Source: Brevundimonas sp.
GTDB taxonomy: Bacteria > Pseudomonadota > Alphaproteobacteria > Caulobacterales > Caulobacteraceae
NCBI GenBank assembly: GCA_020253595.1
Contig: JADCBH010000367.1
Location: 1 to 7,470 of the forward strand
Direction of reading: 5' to 3'
DNA: 7,470 bases
Part shown: positions 1 to 6,719 of the stretch, in pieces
How the letters are laid out: the number at the start of each line of letters is the position of its first letter
Numbering within the stretch: position 1 is the stretch's first letter
Translations under genes and position numbers: made by a program
The notes under the pieces: model-generated
Databases searched by the model: none
The model's input: the letters and a program-made list of their open reading frames with translations, nothing else
What the model was told of the DNA's origin: nothing

Positions 1-855
1 CGAGGGGATGCCGAGCTCCTTCAGGTCCGCGCCGGCCAGTCCATTCCGCAGGGTAGCGGGAATGGCCCAGGCGATCAGCAGGTAGGAGAAATCCGCCATG
101 GGATCGCCCAGCGTCGACAGCTCCCAGTCCAGGACGGCCCGGACCTGGGGCGCCTCGGGGGCCAGGATCATGTTGTCGAGCCGGAAGTCGCCGTGGACGA
201 TCCGGGTCGGCCCTTCTGGCGGCAATCCTTCCGGCAGAAAGGCGATCAACCGGTCCATGTCCGGGATCGGGTGGGTTTCGGAGGCCTGATACTGCTTGGT
301 CCAGCGGCCGACCTGACGGGCGAAGTAGTTGCCCGGCTTGCCGTAATCGCCGAGCCCGATCGCCTCGGGCTCGAAACGGTGCAGGGCGACCAATGTGTCG
401 ACCTGGGCATTGTAGATGGCGCGACGCTGGTCCGGCGACATTCCGGGCAATTTCAGGTCCCACAGGACCCGCCCCTCGACCTTGTCCATCACATAGAACA
501 TCGAGCCGAGGACACCGTCGTCGGTGCACAGCGCATGCGGCCGGGCGACAGGAAAGCCCTGGGCGGCCAACGCAGAGATAACGGTGAACTCGCGATCCAC
601 GGCATGCGCCGACGGCAACAGCGTCCCAGGCGGCTTCCGACGCAGCACATAGGCGGCGGTGGGTGTTGTCAGTTCGTAGGTCGGATTGGACTGCCCGCCC
701 TTGAACTGGCGCAAGGTGAGCGGACCGGCATAGCCCGCCACGTTCGCGGTCATCCAGGCGTCGAGCGCGGCCTCGTCCAGGCGATAGCGGGGATCGACCT
801 CGCGCGTTCCGGAAAACGTCGATTGCGGGTCGTCGAGAGCGGCGGCGTCAGTCAT
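1..855 (-). CDS. ACAD10/11-type phosphotransferase (APH-like kinase), 3' part cut off by window edge
   Basis: Reading the minus strand from the ATG at 855 gives 285 codons without a stop, so the C-terminus (about 60 residues by family length) lies outside the window. The protein belongs to the aminoglycoside phosphotransferase-like kinases related to the kinase domain of ACAD10/ACAD11. Visible landmarks are the nucleotide-loop stretch FKGGQSNPTY at residues 51-60, VLRRKPPG at 70-77 with the candidate ATP lysine K74, the conserved DREF at 87-90, the Brenner catalytic motif HGDFRLDN at 221-228 and the metal-binding DWELSTLGDP at 243-252. In mammals ACAD10/11 kinases act on 4-hydroxyacyl-CoAs; the bacterial substrate is unknown. 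The start overlaps the glpK stop by 8 nt (ATGACTGA), with no clear Shine-Dalgarno, so translation is probably coupled to glpK. Family assignment is firm; substrate is not. Confidence 0.93.
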   Translation of the reverse strand, partial: MTDAAALDDPQSTFSGTREVDPRYRLDEAALDAWMTANVAGYAGPLTLRQFKGGQSNPTYELTTPTAAYVLRRKPPGTLLPSAHAVDREFTVISALAAQGFPVARPHALCTDDGVLGSMFYVMDKVEGRVLWDLKLPGMSPDQRRAIYNAQVDTLVALHRFEPEAIGLGDYGKPGNYFARQVGRWTKQYQASETHPIPDMDRLIAFLPEGLPPEGPTRIVHGDFRLDNMILAPEAPQVRAVLDWELSTLGDPMADFSYLLIAWAIPATLRNGLAGADLKELGIPS

Positions 856-2344
856 GCGCAGCGACAATGGCGGCCCGAACGGCGCGGCGCCAGCCCCCCC
901 GCAGTTGCTCCCGCTCCGTTTCGCCCATGCGAGACGTCCAGACGGCAGGGGCTGCATCGCCCCTGGGTCGGAGATCCTTGATCAGGCCGCAGCCGAATGC
1001 CGCCAGCCGGGCGGCACCCAGCGCCGTCATCTCCTGGAAGGCGGGCCGCTCCACCGTGACGTCGCAGATGTCAGCCACGAATTGCATGGCAAAGGCATTG
1101 GCCGTGACCCCGCCATCGACCTTGAGCACCTTCAATCTGGGTGCCCCGTCGGCCGCCAGAGCATCCAGCAGGTCGCGCGTCTGGTAGGCGAGCGCCTCCA
1201 GCCCCGCGCGCACGAAGTGGGCCGGCATCGAATCCCGTGTCAGGCCTATGACGGCTCCGCGCGCATCCGGTTCCCACCAGGGCGCGCCGAGGCCCGTGAA
1301 GCCGGGCACCAGATAGACCCCACCGTTGTCCTTAAGCCCCTGCGCCATCGCCTCGGACGCCCGGCTGTCGGCGATCATGCCCACGCCATCTCTCAGCCAC
1401 TGGATCGCCGACCCGGCAGAGAAGATCGAACCTTCCAACGCATACGCGGCCTCGCCCCCCACCGCGTAGCCGAGGGTGCCGAGCAGGCGGCTGGAGGAAG
1501 CGACCGGGGCGGGCCCCACATTGGCGACAAGGAAGGCGCCGGTGCCGTAGGTGATCTTGGCGTCTCCGGCCTGCAGCGCGCCGTGTCCGACCAGCGCCGC
1601 CTGCTGGTCCCCCGCTGAGCCGGTAATCGGCAAGGCCCGGCCGAAATGGGCGGGGTCGGTGTGCCCCAGAGTGTTGGCGCAGTTACGAATCTCGGCCAGC
1701 GCCTCGCGTGGGACCCGGAACAGGGCGCACAGGTCATCGCGCCACGTCCGGGCCTTCAGGTCCATCAGAGACGTGCGGCTGGCGTTTGTGGCATCCGTGA
1801 CGTGAGCAGCTCCTCCCGTCAGCTTCCAGATGAGCCAGGTCTCGATGGTGCCGAGCAACACCTCGCGTCGCCCTGCCCGCTCCCGCGCGCCCGGCACAGC
1901 GTCCAGCAGCCAGGCGAACTTGGTAGCGGAGAAATAAGGATCCAGAATCAGGCCCGTCGCGGCCTGAACCGCCGCCTCATGCCCCTGGGCCTTCAGGCGG
2001 TCAGTCACGTCGGCGGTACGCCGGTCCTGCCAGACGATGGCGCGGTGCAATGGCTCGCCTGTCGCGGCATCCCAAAGGACAGCGGTCTCGCGCTGATTGG
2101 TGATGCCGACGGCCGTGAAGCGGCCGATCCCACCGGCCCTGGCGATCACCTCCCGGCAGGTCTGAAGGGTGGCGGTCCAGATCTCGGCCGCGTCATGCTC
2201 GACCCAGCCCGAGGCCGGGTAGTGCTGCTGCAGCGCGATCTGACTGATGGCGACGGGGTGCAGCCCACCATCGTCCCGAAGTTCGAACGCGATGGCGCGG
2301 GTCGAGGTGGTGCCCTGGTCAATGGCGAGGATGCAGGTCGTCAT
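848..2344 (-). CDS. glpK: glycerol kinase
   Basis: A full-length 498-residue FGGY-family kinase that phosphorylates glycerol to sn-glycerol 3-phosphate in the cytoplasm. The N-terminal phosphate loop is DQGTTSTRA (residues 9-17). Glycerol-binding landmarks follow: NQRET at 83-87 (R85, E86), PYFSATKFAW at 136-145 (Y137, FGGY signature) and GSAGDQ at 242-247, with catalytic base D246. GFTGLGAPWW (348-357) and VDGGVTAN (409-416) are typical of glycerol kinases. The residue matching E. coli Arg236, part of the fructose-1,6-bisphosphate inhibitory site, aligns to A237 (from GRALPI versus GTRIPI, recalled), so this allosteric control may be absent. A Shine-Dalgarno AAGGT (minus strand, 2355-2351) lies 6 nt before the ATG. 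It leads an operon with the overlapping kinase gene and is divergent from the dehydratase. No glpF or glpD is visible. Confidence 0.97.
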   Translation of the reverse strand: MTTCILAIDQGTTSTRAIAFELRDDGGLHPVAISQIALQQHYPASGWVEHDAAEIWTATLQTCREVIARAGGIGRFTAVGITNQRETAVLWDAATGEPLHRAIVWQDRRTADVTDRLKAQGHEAAVQAATGLILDPYFSATKFAWLLDAVPGARERAGRREVLLGTIETWLIWKLTGGAAHVTDATNASRTSLMDLKARTWRDDLCALFRVPREALAEIRNCANTLGHTDPAHFGRALPITGSAGDQQAALVGHGALQAGDAKITYGTGAFLVANVGPAPVASSSRLLGTLGYAVGGEAAYALEGSIFSAGSAIQWLRDGVGMIADSRASEAMAQGLKDNGGVYLVPGFTGLGAPWWEPDARGAVIGLTRDSMPAHFVRAGLEALAYQTRDLLDALAADGAPRLKVLKVDGGVTANAFAMQFVADICDVTVERPAFQEMTALGAARLAAFGCGLIKDLRPRGDAAPAVWTSRMGETEREQLRGGWRRAVRAAIVAAHD

Positions 2345-2389
2345 GGCTCCACCTTACGCAGGATCGGGCGATGCGCTAATCCGCCAGAC
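2345..2389. promoter_or_regulatory. 45-bp divergent promoter gap between glpK and the dehydratase
   Basis: Both start codons face away from this gap, so both promoters must lie in it or extend into the flanking coding ends. On the minus strand it holds the glpK ribosome site AAGGT. On the plus strand the best -10 candidate is GCTAAT (2375-2380), matching TATAAT at four positions; it also resembles the Caulobacter GCTANAWC form. It would place transcription start near 2387, almost at the ATG at 2390. No convincing -35 is seen. Confidence 0.35.
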
Positions 2390-3382
2390 ATGACCGACCG
2401 CATCGCTTCCTTCGAAGGCGTCATTGACGCCGCCCGTCAGATCGAGGGGGTCGCCATCCGCACTCCCCTGATCGAAAGTCCGGCGCTCAACGAACGCATG
2501 GGTGGACGGATCCTGCTGAAGGCCGAGACCTTTCAGGTCGCGGGGGCGTTCAAGTTTAGGGGGGCCTTCAACCGCATCAGCCGACTGACCGAGGAGGAGA
2601 GGGCGCGCGGTGTCGTCGCCTTCTCGTCCGGCAATCACGCACAAGGCGTGGCGGCGGCGGCCCTGAAGGTCCGAACAGCCGCCACAATCGTGATGCCGGC
2701 CGACAGCCCCGCCATCAAGATCGCTGGGGTAAGAAGCTTCGGCGGCGAGGTCCGCCTGTACGATCGCTGGACCGAGAGTCGCGAGCAGATCGGTGCCGAG
2801 CTGGCGGCGGAGAAGAACGCCGTCCTGGTCCCGCCGTTCGACGACCCCTTCGTCATCGAGGGTCAGGGCACATGTGGGCTCGAAATCCTTGAGCAGGCCG
2901 ATGTCGCGATCGACCAGCTGGTGTGTTGCTGCTCGGGTGGTGGGCTGATGGCCGGGATCAATCTGGTGCTCGAGGCCAAGAGCCCCAAGACCCTCAGCTG
3001 GGCCGTTGAGCCCGAGAACTTCGACGACACGGCCCGCTCGCTGGCGGCCGGTCACCGCGTCGGCCACCCCAGGGCGGAACCCTCGATCTGCGACGCGCTG
3101 CAAACTCCGATCCCCGGCGAGCTGACCTTCCCGATCAATCAGCGGGTCCTGAAGGGGGCGCTCGGCATCAGCGACCAGGAGGCCGCCGAGGCCGTCCGCT
3201 ATGCCTTCCGCACGCTGAAACTGGTGGTCGAACCAGGCGGTGCCGCGGCACTGGCGGCCGTGCTGGCCGGCAAGGTCGAGACCCGGGACCGGACCACCGC
3301 TGTTGTGCTGTCAGGCGGCAATGTGGACCCTGGCCTGTTCGCCGAAATCATCGAAGACCGATTCACCGGAGCAGCCGCATGA
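2390..3382 (+). CDS. PLP-dependent threonine/serine dehydratase (short form, no ACT domain)
   Basis: A 330-residue fold-type II PLP enzyme that deaminates hydroxy-amino acids (threonine, serine or related) to 2-oxo acids and ammonia. The Schiff-base lysine is K55 in AFKFRGAF (53-60). The cofactor/substrate loop is SSGNHAQG (79-86, N82). The PLP-phosphate loop is CSGGGLMAG (181-189), and VVLSGGNVD (305-313) supplies the serine near the pyridine nitrogen. VVEPGGAA (279-286) is also conserved. The length fits the catabolic/serine-racemase-like group, not biosynthetic IlvA with its ACT domains. The frame stays open far upstream, but that part is antisense to glpK, and homology begins at this ATG. 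No Shine-Dalgarno is evident before it. Three cysteines in a row (179-181) precede the glycine loop. It overlaps the next gene by ATGA. Threonine dehydratase, serine dehydratase and 3-hydroxyaspartate ammonia-lyase cannot be told apart here. Confidence 0.92.
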   Translation: MTDRIASFEGVIDAARQIEGVAIRTPLIESPALNERMGGRILLKAETFQVAGAFKFRGAFNRISRLTEEERARGVVAFSSGNHAQGVAAAALKVRTAATIVMPADSPAIKIAGVRSFGGEVRLYDRWTESREQIGAELAAEKNAVLVPPFDDPFVIEGQGTCGLEILEQADVAIDQLVCCCSGGGLMAGINLVLEAKSPKTLSWAVEPENFDDTARSLAAGHRVGHPRAEPSICDALQTPIPGELTFPINQRVLKGALGISDQEAAEAVRYAFRTLKLVVEPGGAAALAAVLAGKVETRDRTTAVVLSGGNVDPGLFAEIIEDRFTGAAA

Positions 3383-3834
3383 CCAAGCCATCCGAACTCT
3401 CTTCCCTGATCGGCCAGGAGGTCGGTGTCAGCCGCTGGATCGAAATCGATCAGGCCCGTATCGACGCCTTCGCCAAGATCACCGAGGACGAGCAGTTCAT
3501 CCATGTCGACCCGGAGGCGGCAAAAGCCACCCCGTTCGGCGGGACGATCGCCCACGGTTTTCTGACACTCAGCCTCGCTTCAGCCATGAGCTACGATGCA
3601 GTCACGCCGCTGGAGGGCGTGGTGATGGGCGTGAACTACGGCTTCGACAAACTGCGCTTCCTGGCCCCGGTTCCAGCGGGATCGAAGGTGCGCGGGCGGT
3701 TCAGGCTTCTGTCCGCTGACGACAAGGGCGGCGGGCGCTGGCTCCTTAAGCACGAGCTGACCGTGGAGATCGAAGGCTCTGAAAAACCCGCCCTGATCGC
3801 CGAATGGCTGGGCATGCAGATGGTTGCGCCCTAG
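3379..3834 (+). CDS. MaoC-family (NodN-like) hot-dog hydratase
   Basis: A 151-residue single hot-dog domain of the MaoC / (R)-specific enoyl-CoA hydratase family, closest in pattern to the NodN-like group. The hydratase signature runs from ITEDEQFIHVDPE (34-46) to FGGTIAHGFLTLSL (53-66): D37 and H42 are the expected catalytic pair, and H59 lies in the conserved AHG turn. Such enzymes hydrate 2-enoyl-CoAs or dehydrate 3-hydroxyacyl-CoAs; the substrate of this one is not known. The ATG overlaps the dehydratase stop as ATGA, and GGAG (3368-3371) lies 7 nt upstream, so the two genes form one translationally coupled unit. Pairing with an amino-acid dehydratase may reflect shared catabolic control rather than a shared pathway. 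Confidence 0.93.
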   Translation: MTKPSELSSLIGQEVGVSRWIEIDQARIDAFAKITEDEQFIHVDPEAAKATPFGGTIAHGFLTLSLASAMSYDAVTPLEGVVMGVNYGFDKLRFLAPVPAGSKVRGRFRLLSADDKGGGRWLLKHELTVEIEGSEKPALIAEWLGMQMVAP

Positions 3835-3840
3835 TCACGA

Positions 3841-3876
3841 AAAGTACTTTACATTCCAAAGTCCGTGGGGCATATC
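3841..3876 (+). promoter_or_regulatory. sigma70-type promoter with overlapping AAAGT/ACTTT operator
   Basis: TTTACA (3848-3853) and CATATC (3871-3876) are separated by exactly 17 nt, a plausible -35/-10 pair for the hydrolase-methyltransferase unit. Over the -35 lie three copies of one pentamer: AAAGT (3841-3845), its complement ACTTT (3846-3850), together the perfect palindrome AAAGTACTTT, and AAAGT again (3858-3862). ACTTT and the second AAAGT also form an inverted repeat with a 7-nt spacer. The region is AT-rich compared with its surroundings. A dimeric regulator binding here would block the -35; which regulator is unknown. Confidence 0.55.
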
Positions 3877-3886
3877 GCAGCCTCAC

Positions 3887-3891
3887 AGGAG
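3887..3891 (+). promoter_or_regulatory. ribosome binding site deciding the hydrolase start
   Basis: AGGAG lies 8 nt before the ATG at 3900. It selects this start over an in-frame ATG at 3804 inside the MaoC gene. The 3900 start is also the one that gives a clean signal peptide. Confidence 0.8.
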
Positions 3892-3899
3892 ATTTCGCC

Positions 3900-4832
3900 A
3901 TGTTCAGAACCGTCCTCTGCGCCGCCTTGGTCCTCTGCCTCGCTGCCCCCGTTGCGGCCCAGACCCGCGAGGACGCCGACCATTCACATCATCGCCACGC
4001 CGACTTCGAGTCGAACCGTATGCATGTGCGGGTCGACGGAGAGGCCGGGCCCGGCGTCCGTGACATCATACTGATCCCCGGTCTCAGCTCCTCGCCCAAG
4101 GTCTGGCAAGGCACGATCGACCATCTCGGCGCGGGCTGGCGGGTGCACTCCATCCACATTCAGGGCTTTGCTGGCGCGCCGGTCGAAGGCAATGCCGAGG
4201 GTCCTGTGGCCGCCCCGGTGGCCGAAGAGATCGCGCGCTACATCGCCGAACAGGGTCTGGAGAAGCCCGCCGTGGTCGGTCACTCGATGGGCGGCACCAT
4301 CGGCATGATGCTGGCGGCCCGACACCCGGATGCTGTTGGCAAGCTGATGGTCGTCGACATGATCCCCTTCATGGGGGCCATGTTCGCCCAGCCCGGAAGC
4401 AATCCGACCGCTGAAGCCGTCACGCCGATCGCCGACATGATCCACGCCCAGATGCTGAACAGCCCCGAAGAGGCCTATCGCGCCCAGGCCGCCCAGACCG
4501 TCGCCGCAATGGTGCGTGACGAAGCGGCGGAGCCGATGATCCTGGCCGACACGGCGACCAGCGACCGGACGGTCTCTTCCAATGCCTATCGCGAACTGAT
4601 CGTCACCGACCTGCGTCCCGAACTGGCGAACATCACGGCGCCGACCGAGGTGGTTTACGTCGCCTTCGAGGCCCCCGGCATGACGCCGGAGATCTCTGAC
4701 GCCATCTACAGCATGTCCTATGCGACCCTGCCGGGCGTTCAGCTGAAGCGCATCGACAATGCGGCCCACTTCGTCTTCATCGACCAGCCCCAGGCCTTCT
4801 TCGCCCAGCTGGATGCCTTCCTGGCGGAATGA
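3900..4832 (+). CDS. secreted alpha/beta hydrolase
   Basis: A 310-residue alpha/beta-hydrolase-fold protein with a Sec signal peptide: R3, hydrophobic core about 5-17, and a VAA-type cleavage site before Q21. The mature N-terminus is His-rich (HSHHRH, 28-33). The oxyanion-strand motif is ILIPGLSSSPKVW (57-69). The nucleophile elbow is GHSMGG (127-132) with S129, and the catalytic His is H290 in NAAHFVFIDQP. The acid is less clear: where relatives carry the Asp after strand 6/7, this protein reads VVYVAFEAPGM (251-261), so E257 is the best candidate. It probably acts in the periplasm on an unknown ester, lactone or amide. It has its own promoter and a strong ribosome site, and it overlaps the methyltransferase start by ATGA. 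Confidence 0.92.
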   Translation: MFRTVLCAALVLCLAAPVAAQTREDADHSHHRHADFESNRMHVRVDGEAGPGVRDIILIPGLSSSPKVWQGTIDHLGAGWRVHSIHIQGFAGAPVEGNAEGPVAAPVAEEIARYIAEQGLEKPAVVGHSMGGTIGMMLAARHPDAVGKLMVVDMIPFMGAMFAQPGSNPTAEAVTPIADMIHAQMLNSPEEAYRAQAAQTVAAMVRDEAAEPMILADTATSDRTVSSNAYRELIVTDLRPELANITAPTEVVYVAFEAPGMTPEISDAIYSMSYATLPGVQLKRIDNAAHFVFIDQPQAFFAQLDAFLAE

Positions 4833-5467
4833 CCGACCCGGCCGATCGCACAATCGGCCTCTATGACGACAAGGCCGAGGGCTGGATCGCAGATCGCGGT
4901 CCAGCCCTTGGTGGTTCTGGCAAGTCCATCGACGAGGTCGAGGCTCTGGAACGCTTCGCCGCCGCCCTGCCCAAGGGAGGGACGGTCCTTGATGTCGGCT
5001 GCGGTTCGGGCTGGCCCTGGGGTGCCGCTCTTCTCGACCGGGGCTTTCGGGTCACCGGCATCGACGCGGCACCGCGCCTTGTCGATCATGCGGCACAGAC
5101 CCTCCCGGACGGCGAATGGGTCGTCGACGACATGCGAAGCGTGGATCTGGGCCGGACGTTCGAGGGGCTGCTGATCTGGCCAAGCATGTTTCACCTGACC
5201 CTAGGCGACCAGAGCCGCGCCATTGAGCGGATCCTGGCTCATTCCTACGCGAGCTCCGTTCTGATGATGACCATTCCGGCCGAAGCGAGCGTCAGCATCG
5301 GGGCATGGAGTGGCGAGCCGCTGTTTCATGCCAGTCTCGGAGCCCCGCTCTATATGGACACGCTCGCGAAGGCGGGCTTCACCCAGGTCCAGTTAGATTC
5401 AGGGACGACTTCAGAGCGCGCGAGCGCGTGGATGTTCAGAAGACGGAGCGTAAAGCCTACTTCCTGA
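4829..5467 (+). CDS. class I SAM-dependent methyltransferase
   Basis: A 212-residue soluble protein with a Rossmann-type methyltransferase fold. Motif I is VLDVGCGSG (53-61). The acidic end of strand 2, which binds the SAM ribose, is D79 in VTGIDAAP. Motif II/III is WVVDDMRSVDLG (97-108), and the motif IV-like segment is SMFHLTLGDQ (119-128). The C-terminal part, GEPLFHASLGAPLYMDTLAKAGF without its last residues (162-183), resembles small bacterial methyltransferases of unassigned substrate. The start overlaps the hydrolase stop by 4 nt (ATGA), implying translational coupling. The upstream partner carries a signal peptide whereas this enzyme does not, so they act in different compartments. 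The substrate cannot be read from the sequence. Confidence 0.92.
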   Translation: MTDPADRTIGLYDDKAEGWIADRGPALGGSGKSIDEVEALERFAAALPKGGTVLDVGCGSGWPWGAALLDRGFRVTGIDAAPRLVDHAAQTLPDGEWVVDDMRSVDLGRTFEGLLIWPSMFHLTLGDQSRAIERILAHSYASSVLMMTIPAEASVSIGAWSGEPLFHASLGAPLYMDTLAKAGFTQVQLDSGTTSERASAWMFRRRSVKPTS

Positions 5468-5543
5468 GCAAACCCCGTTCTCGGACTGGATTGAGGGGGT
5501 CCACGCGGCTACAAGGCGGGTACGGAATGCAGGGATCGGTGAG

Positions 5544-6137
5544 ATGCGTATCAGTCTGACCTGGGTTGTTGGTCTGGTGTTTGGCCTTGTGCTGGCGAGC
5601 TGCGCGGCGGCACCTGCCATTGCGCCCGTGGCATCAACGGCTGCGGGAAGCGACGTTGCGGGGCCCGTACGGATCGTCCCGGAGTATCGCCTCGGCCCCG
5701 CAGACAAGGTGCGGGTCAATGTTTTCGGCGAAGAAGCCCTGACGGGAGAGTTCACGGTCGGCAACTCCGGCAAGGTCTCCCTGCCCTTGATCGGCGAGGT
5801 CCAGGCCGAGGGGTTGACCATCGCTGAACTCCAGGAGGCGATCGCCGAGGCCCTGCGCCAAGGCTACATCAACGAGCCGCGCGTTAACGCGGAGGTCCTG
5901 AACTATCGGCCATTCTACATCCTGGGAGAGGTCAATACGCCCGGCGAGTACCCCTACACCGCCAACCTGACCGTCCTGAACGCCGTGGCGACGGCAGGCG
6001 GCTTCACCTATCGGGCGGACACCCGCCGGGTCTACATCCGCCGCGCCGACAGCGAGGGTGAACAGGCCTATCCCCTGACCACCAATACCCAGGTGGCACC
6101 CGGCGATACCATCCGCATTGGCGAGCGCTTCTTCTAG
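5544..6137 (+). CDS. polysaccharide export (Wza/OPX-type) lipoprotein
   Basis: A 197-residue outer-membrane polysaccharide export protein. The signal peptide ends in the lipobox LASC (17-20), so C20 should be lipidated. The Poly_export domain spans roughly 47-120, beginning YRLGPADKVRVNVFG and including GKVSLPLIGEV (76-86). One SLBB-type domain follows (about 121-170, with YILGEVNTPGEYPY). The C-terminus VAPGDTIRIGERFF (184-197) closes the protein. It is much shorter than Wza (about 380 residues) and lacks the extra SLBB repeat and the C-terminal membrane helix, so how it forms an outer-membrane channel is unclear. No Wzz/PCP, tyrosine kinase, Wzy or glycosyltransferase gene is adjacent. AGGGA (5531-5535) lies 8 nt before the ATG. 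The 76-bp gap upstream shows no convincing promoter or terminator. Confidence 0.93.
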   Translation: MRISLTWVVGLVFGLVLASCAAAPAIAPVASTAAGSDVAGPVRIVPEYRLGPADKVRVNVFGEEALTGEFTVGNSGKVSLPLIGEVQAEGLTIAELQEAIAEALRQGYINEPRVNAEVLNYRPFYILGEVNTPGEYPYTANLTVLNAVATAGGFTYRADTRRVYIRRADSEGEQAYPLTTNTQVAPGDTIRIGERFF

Positions 6138-6146
6138 GTCAGCGCA

Positions 6147-6713
6147 TCAGCCGGCGATCAGCACCCACACTCCGGTCGCAGCGAACGCTGCAGCGGCGGC
6201 CACGCGGATGTACTTCAGCGGCAGCCTGCGGGCAGTCGCCTCGCCCAACCAAACGGCCGGGCCGTTGACCAGCATCATGCCGATGGTCGAACCGGCGATC
6301 ACCAGGGGCAGGTTCTCGAACCGGATCGCCAGGCCCGCCGTGGCGATCTGGGTCTTGTCGCCCATCTCGACCAGGAAGAAGGCGGCCGCGGTGGTCCAGA
6401 AGACGCCCCATGCGCTCTTCTCCGCCGGTTCGGACTGATCGACCTCCAACGTGTCGGGGACCAGAGCCCAGACCGCGAAGCCCAGAAAAGCGACACCGAC
6501 GACCCAGCGCATCCAGGGTCCTTCCAGATACTGGGCGGCCAGGACTCCGGCGATGGCGGCGAAGGCATGATTGACGAGGGTGGCGGCAAGAATGCCCAGC
6601 ACGATCGGTATCGGGCGGCGCCAGGTGGCGGCCAAGGCAATAGCCAGCAACATGGTCTTGTCCCCGATCTCCGCCAGGGAGACGAGGCTGATTGAAATCA
6701 GGACGGCGTCCAA
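6147..6713 (-). CDS. GDT1/TMEM165 (UPF0016) family manganese exporter
   Basis: A 188-residue inner-membrane protein with six predicted helices (about 2-25, 36-60, 68-86, 101-126, 134-158, 168-187). It has the two family signatures E-x-G-D-K-T, EIGDKT at 15-20 and EMGDKT at 116-121, in antiparallel halves, which build the cation site. Bacterial members (MneA-type) export Mn2+ and protect against manganese excess. The start must be TTG at 6713: an in-frame TGA lies just two codons upstream, and no ATG or GTG precedes the first helix. A weak GAG (6722-6720) lies 6 nt before it. The leader carries a manganese riboswitch. It is convergent with the export lipoprotein, with only 9 bp between the stops and no visible terminator. 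Confidence 0.93.
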   Translation of the reverse strand: MDAVLISISLVSLAEIGDKTMLLAIALAATWRRPIPIVLGILAATLVNHAFAAIAGVLAAQYLEGPWMRWVVGVAFLGFAVWALVPDTLEVDQSEPAEKSAWGVFWTTAAAFFLVEMGDKTQIATAGLAIRFENLPLVIAGSTIGMMLVNGPAVWLGEATARRLPLKYIRVAAAAAFAATGVWVLIAG

Positions 6714-6719
6714 AACTCA

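Noticed and set aside
193..981. Plus-strand open frame of 262 codons
   Set aside because: It is antisense to the phosphotransferase and the end of glpK, both of which have full family motifs. Its own translation is Arg/Pro/Gly-rich without a recognisable motif.
1646..2389. In-frame upstream extension of the dehydratase (248 extra codons)
   Set aside because: This part is antisense to glpK and has no domain similarity. Family homology starts at the ATG at 2390.
2354..3103. Minus-strand open frame of 249 codons
   Set aside because: It is a mirror frame of the dehydratase, with low-complexity composition and no motif.
3804..3899. Earlier in-frame ATG for the hydrolase
   Set aside because: It lies inside the MaoC gene, would bury the signal peptide 32 residues in and ignores the promoter at 3848-3876 and the AGGAG at 3887.
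3984..4853. Minus-strand open frame of 289 codons
   Set aside because: It is antisense to the hydrolase. Its Gly/Asp/His-rich translation is typical of a GC-rich shadow frame.
5468..5543. Possible terminator or promoter between methyltransferase and export lipoprotein
   Set aside because: ACCCC and GGGGT can pair but across an 18-nt loop with no U-tract, and TTGAGG/TACAAG are only 13 nt apart. Nothing here is convincing.
6138..6146. Bidirectional terminator between convergent genes
   Set aside because: Only 9 bp separate the stop codons, and no hairpin with a T-tract is present.
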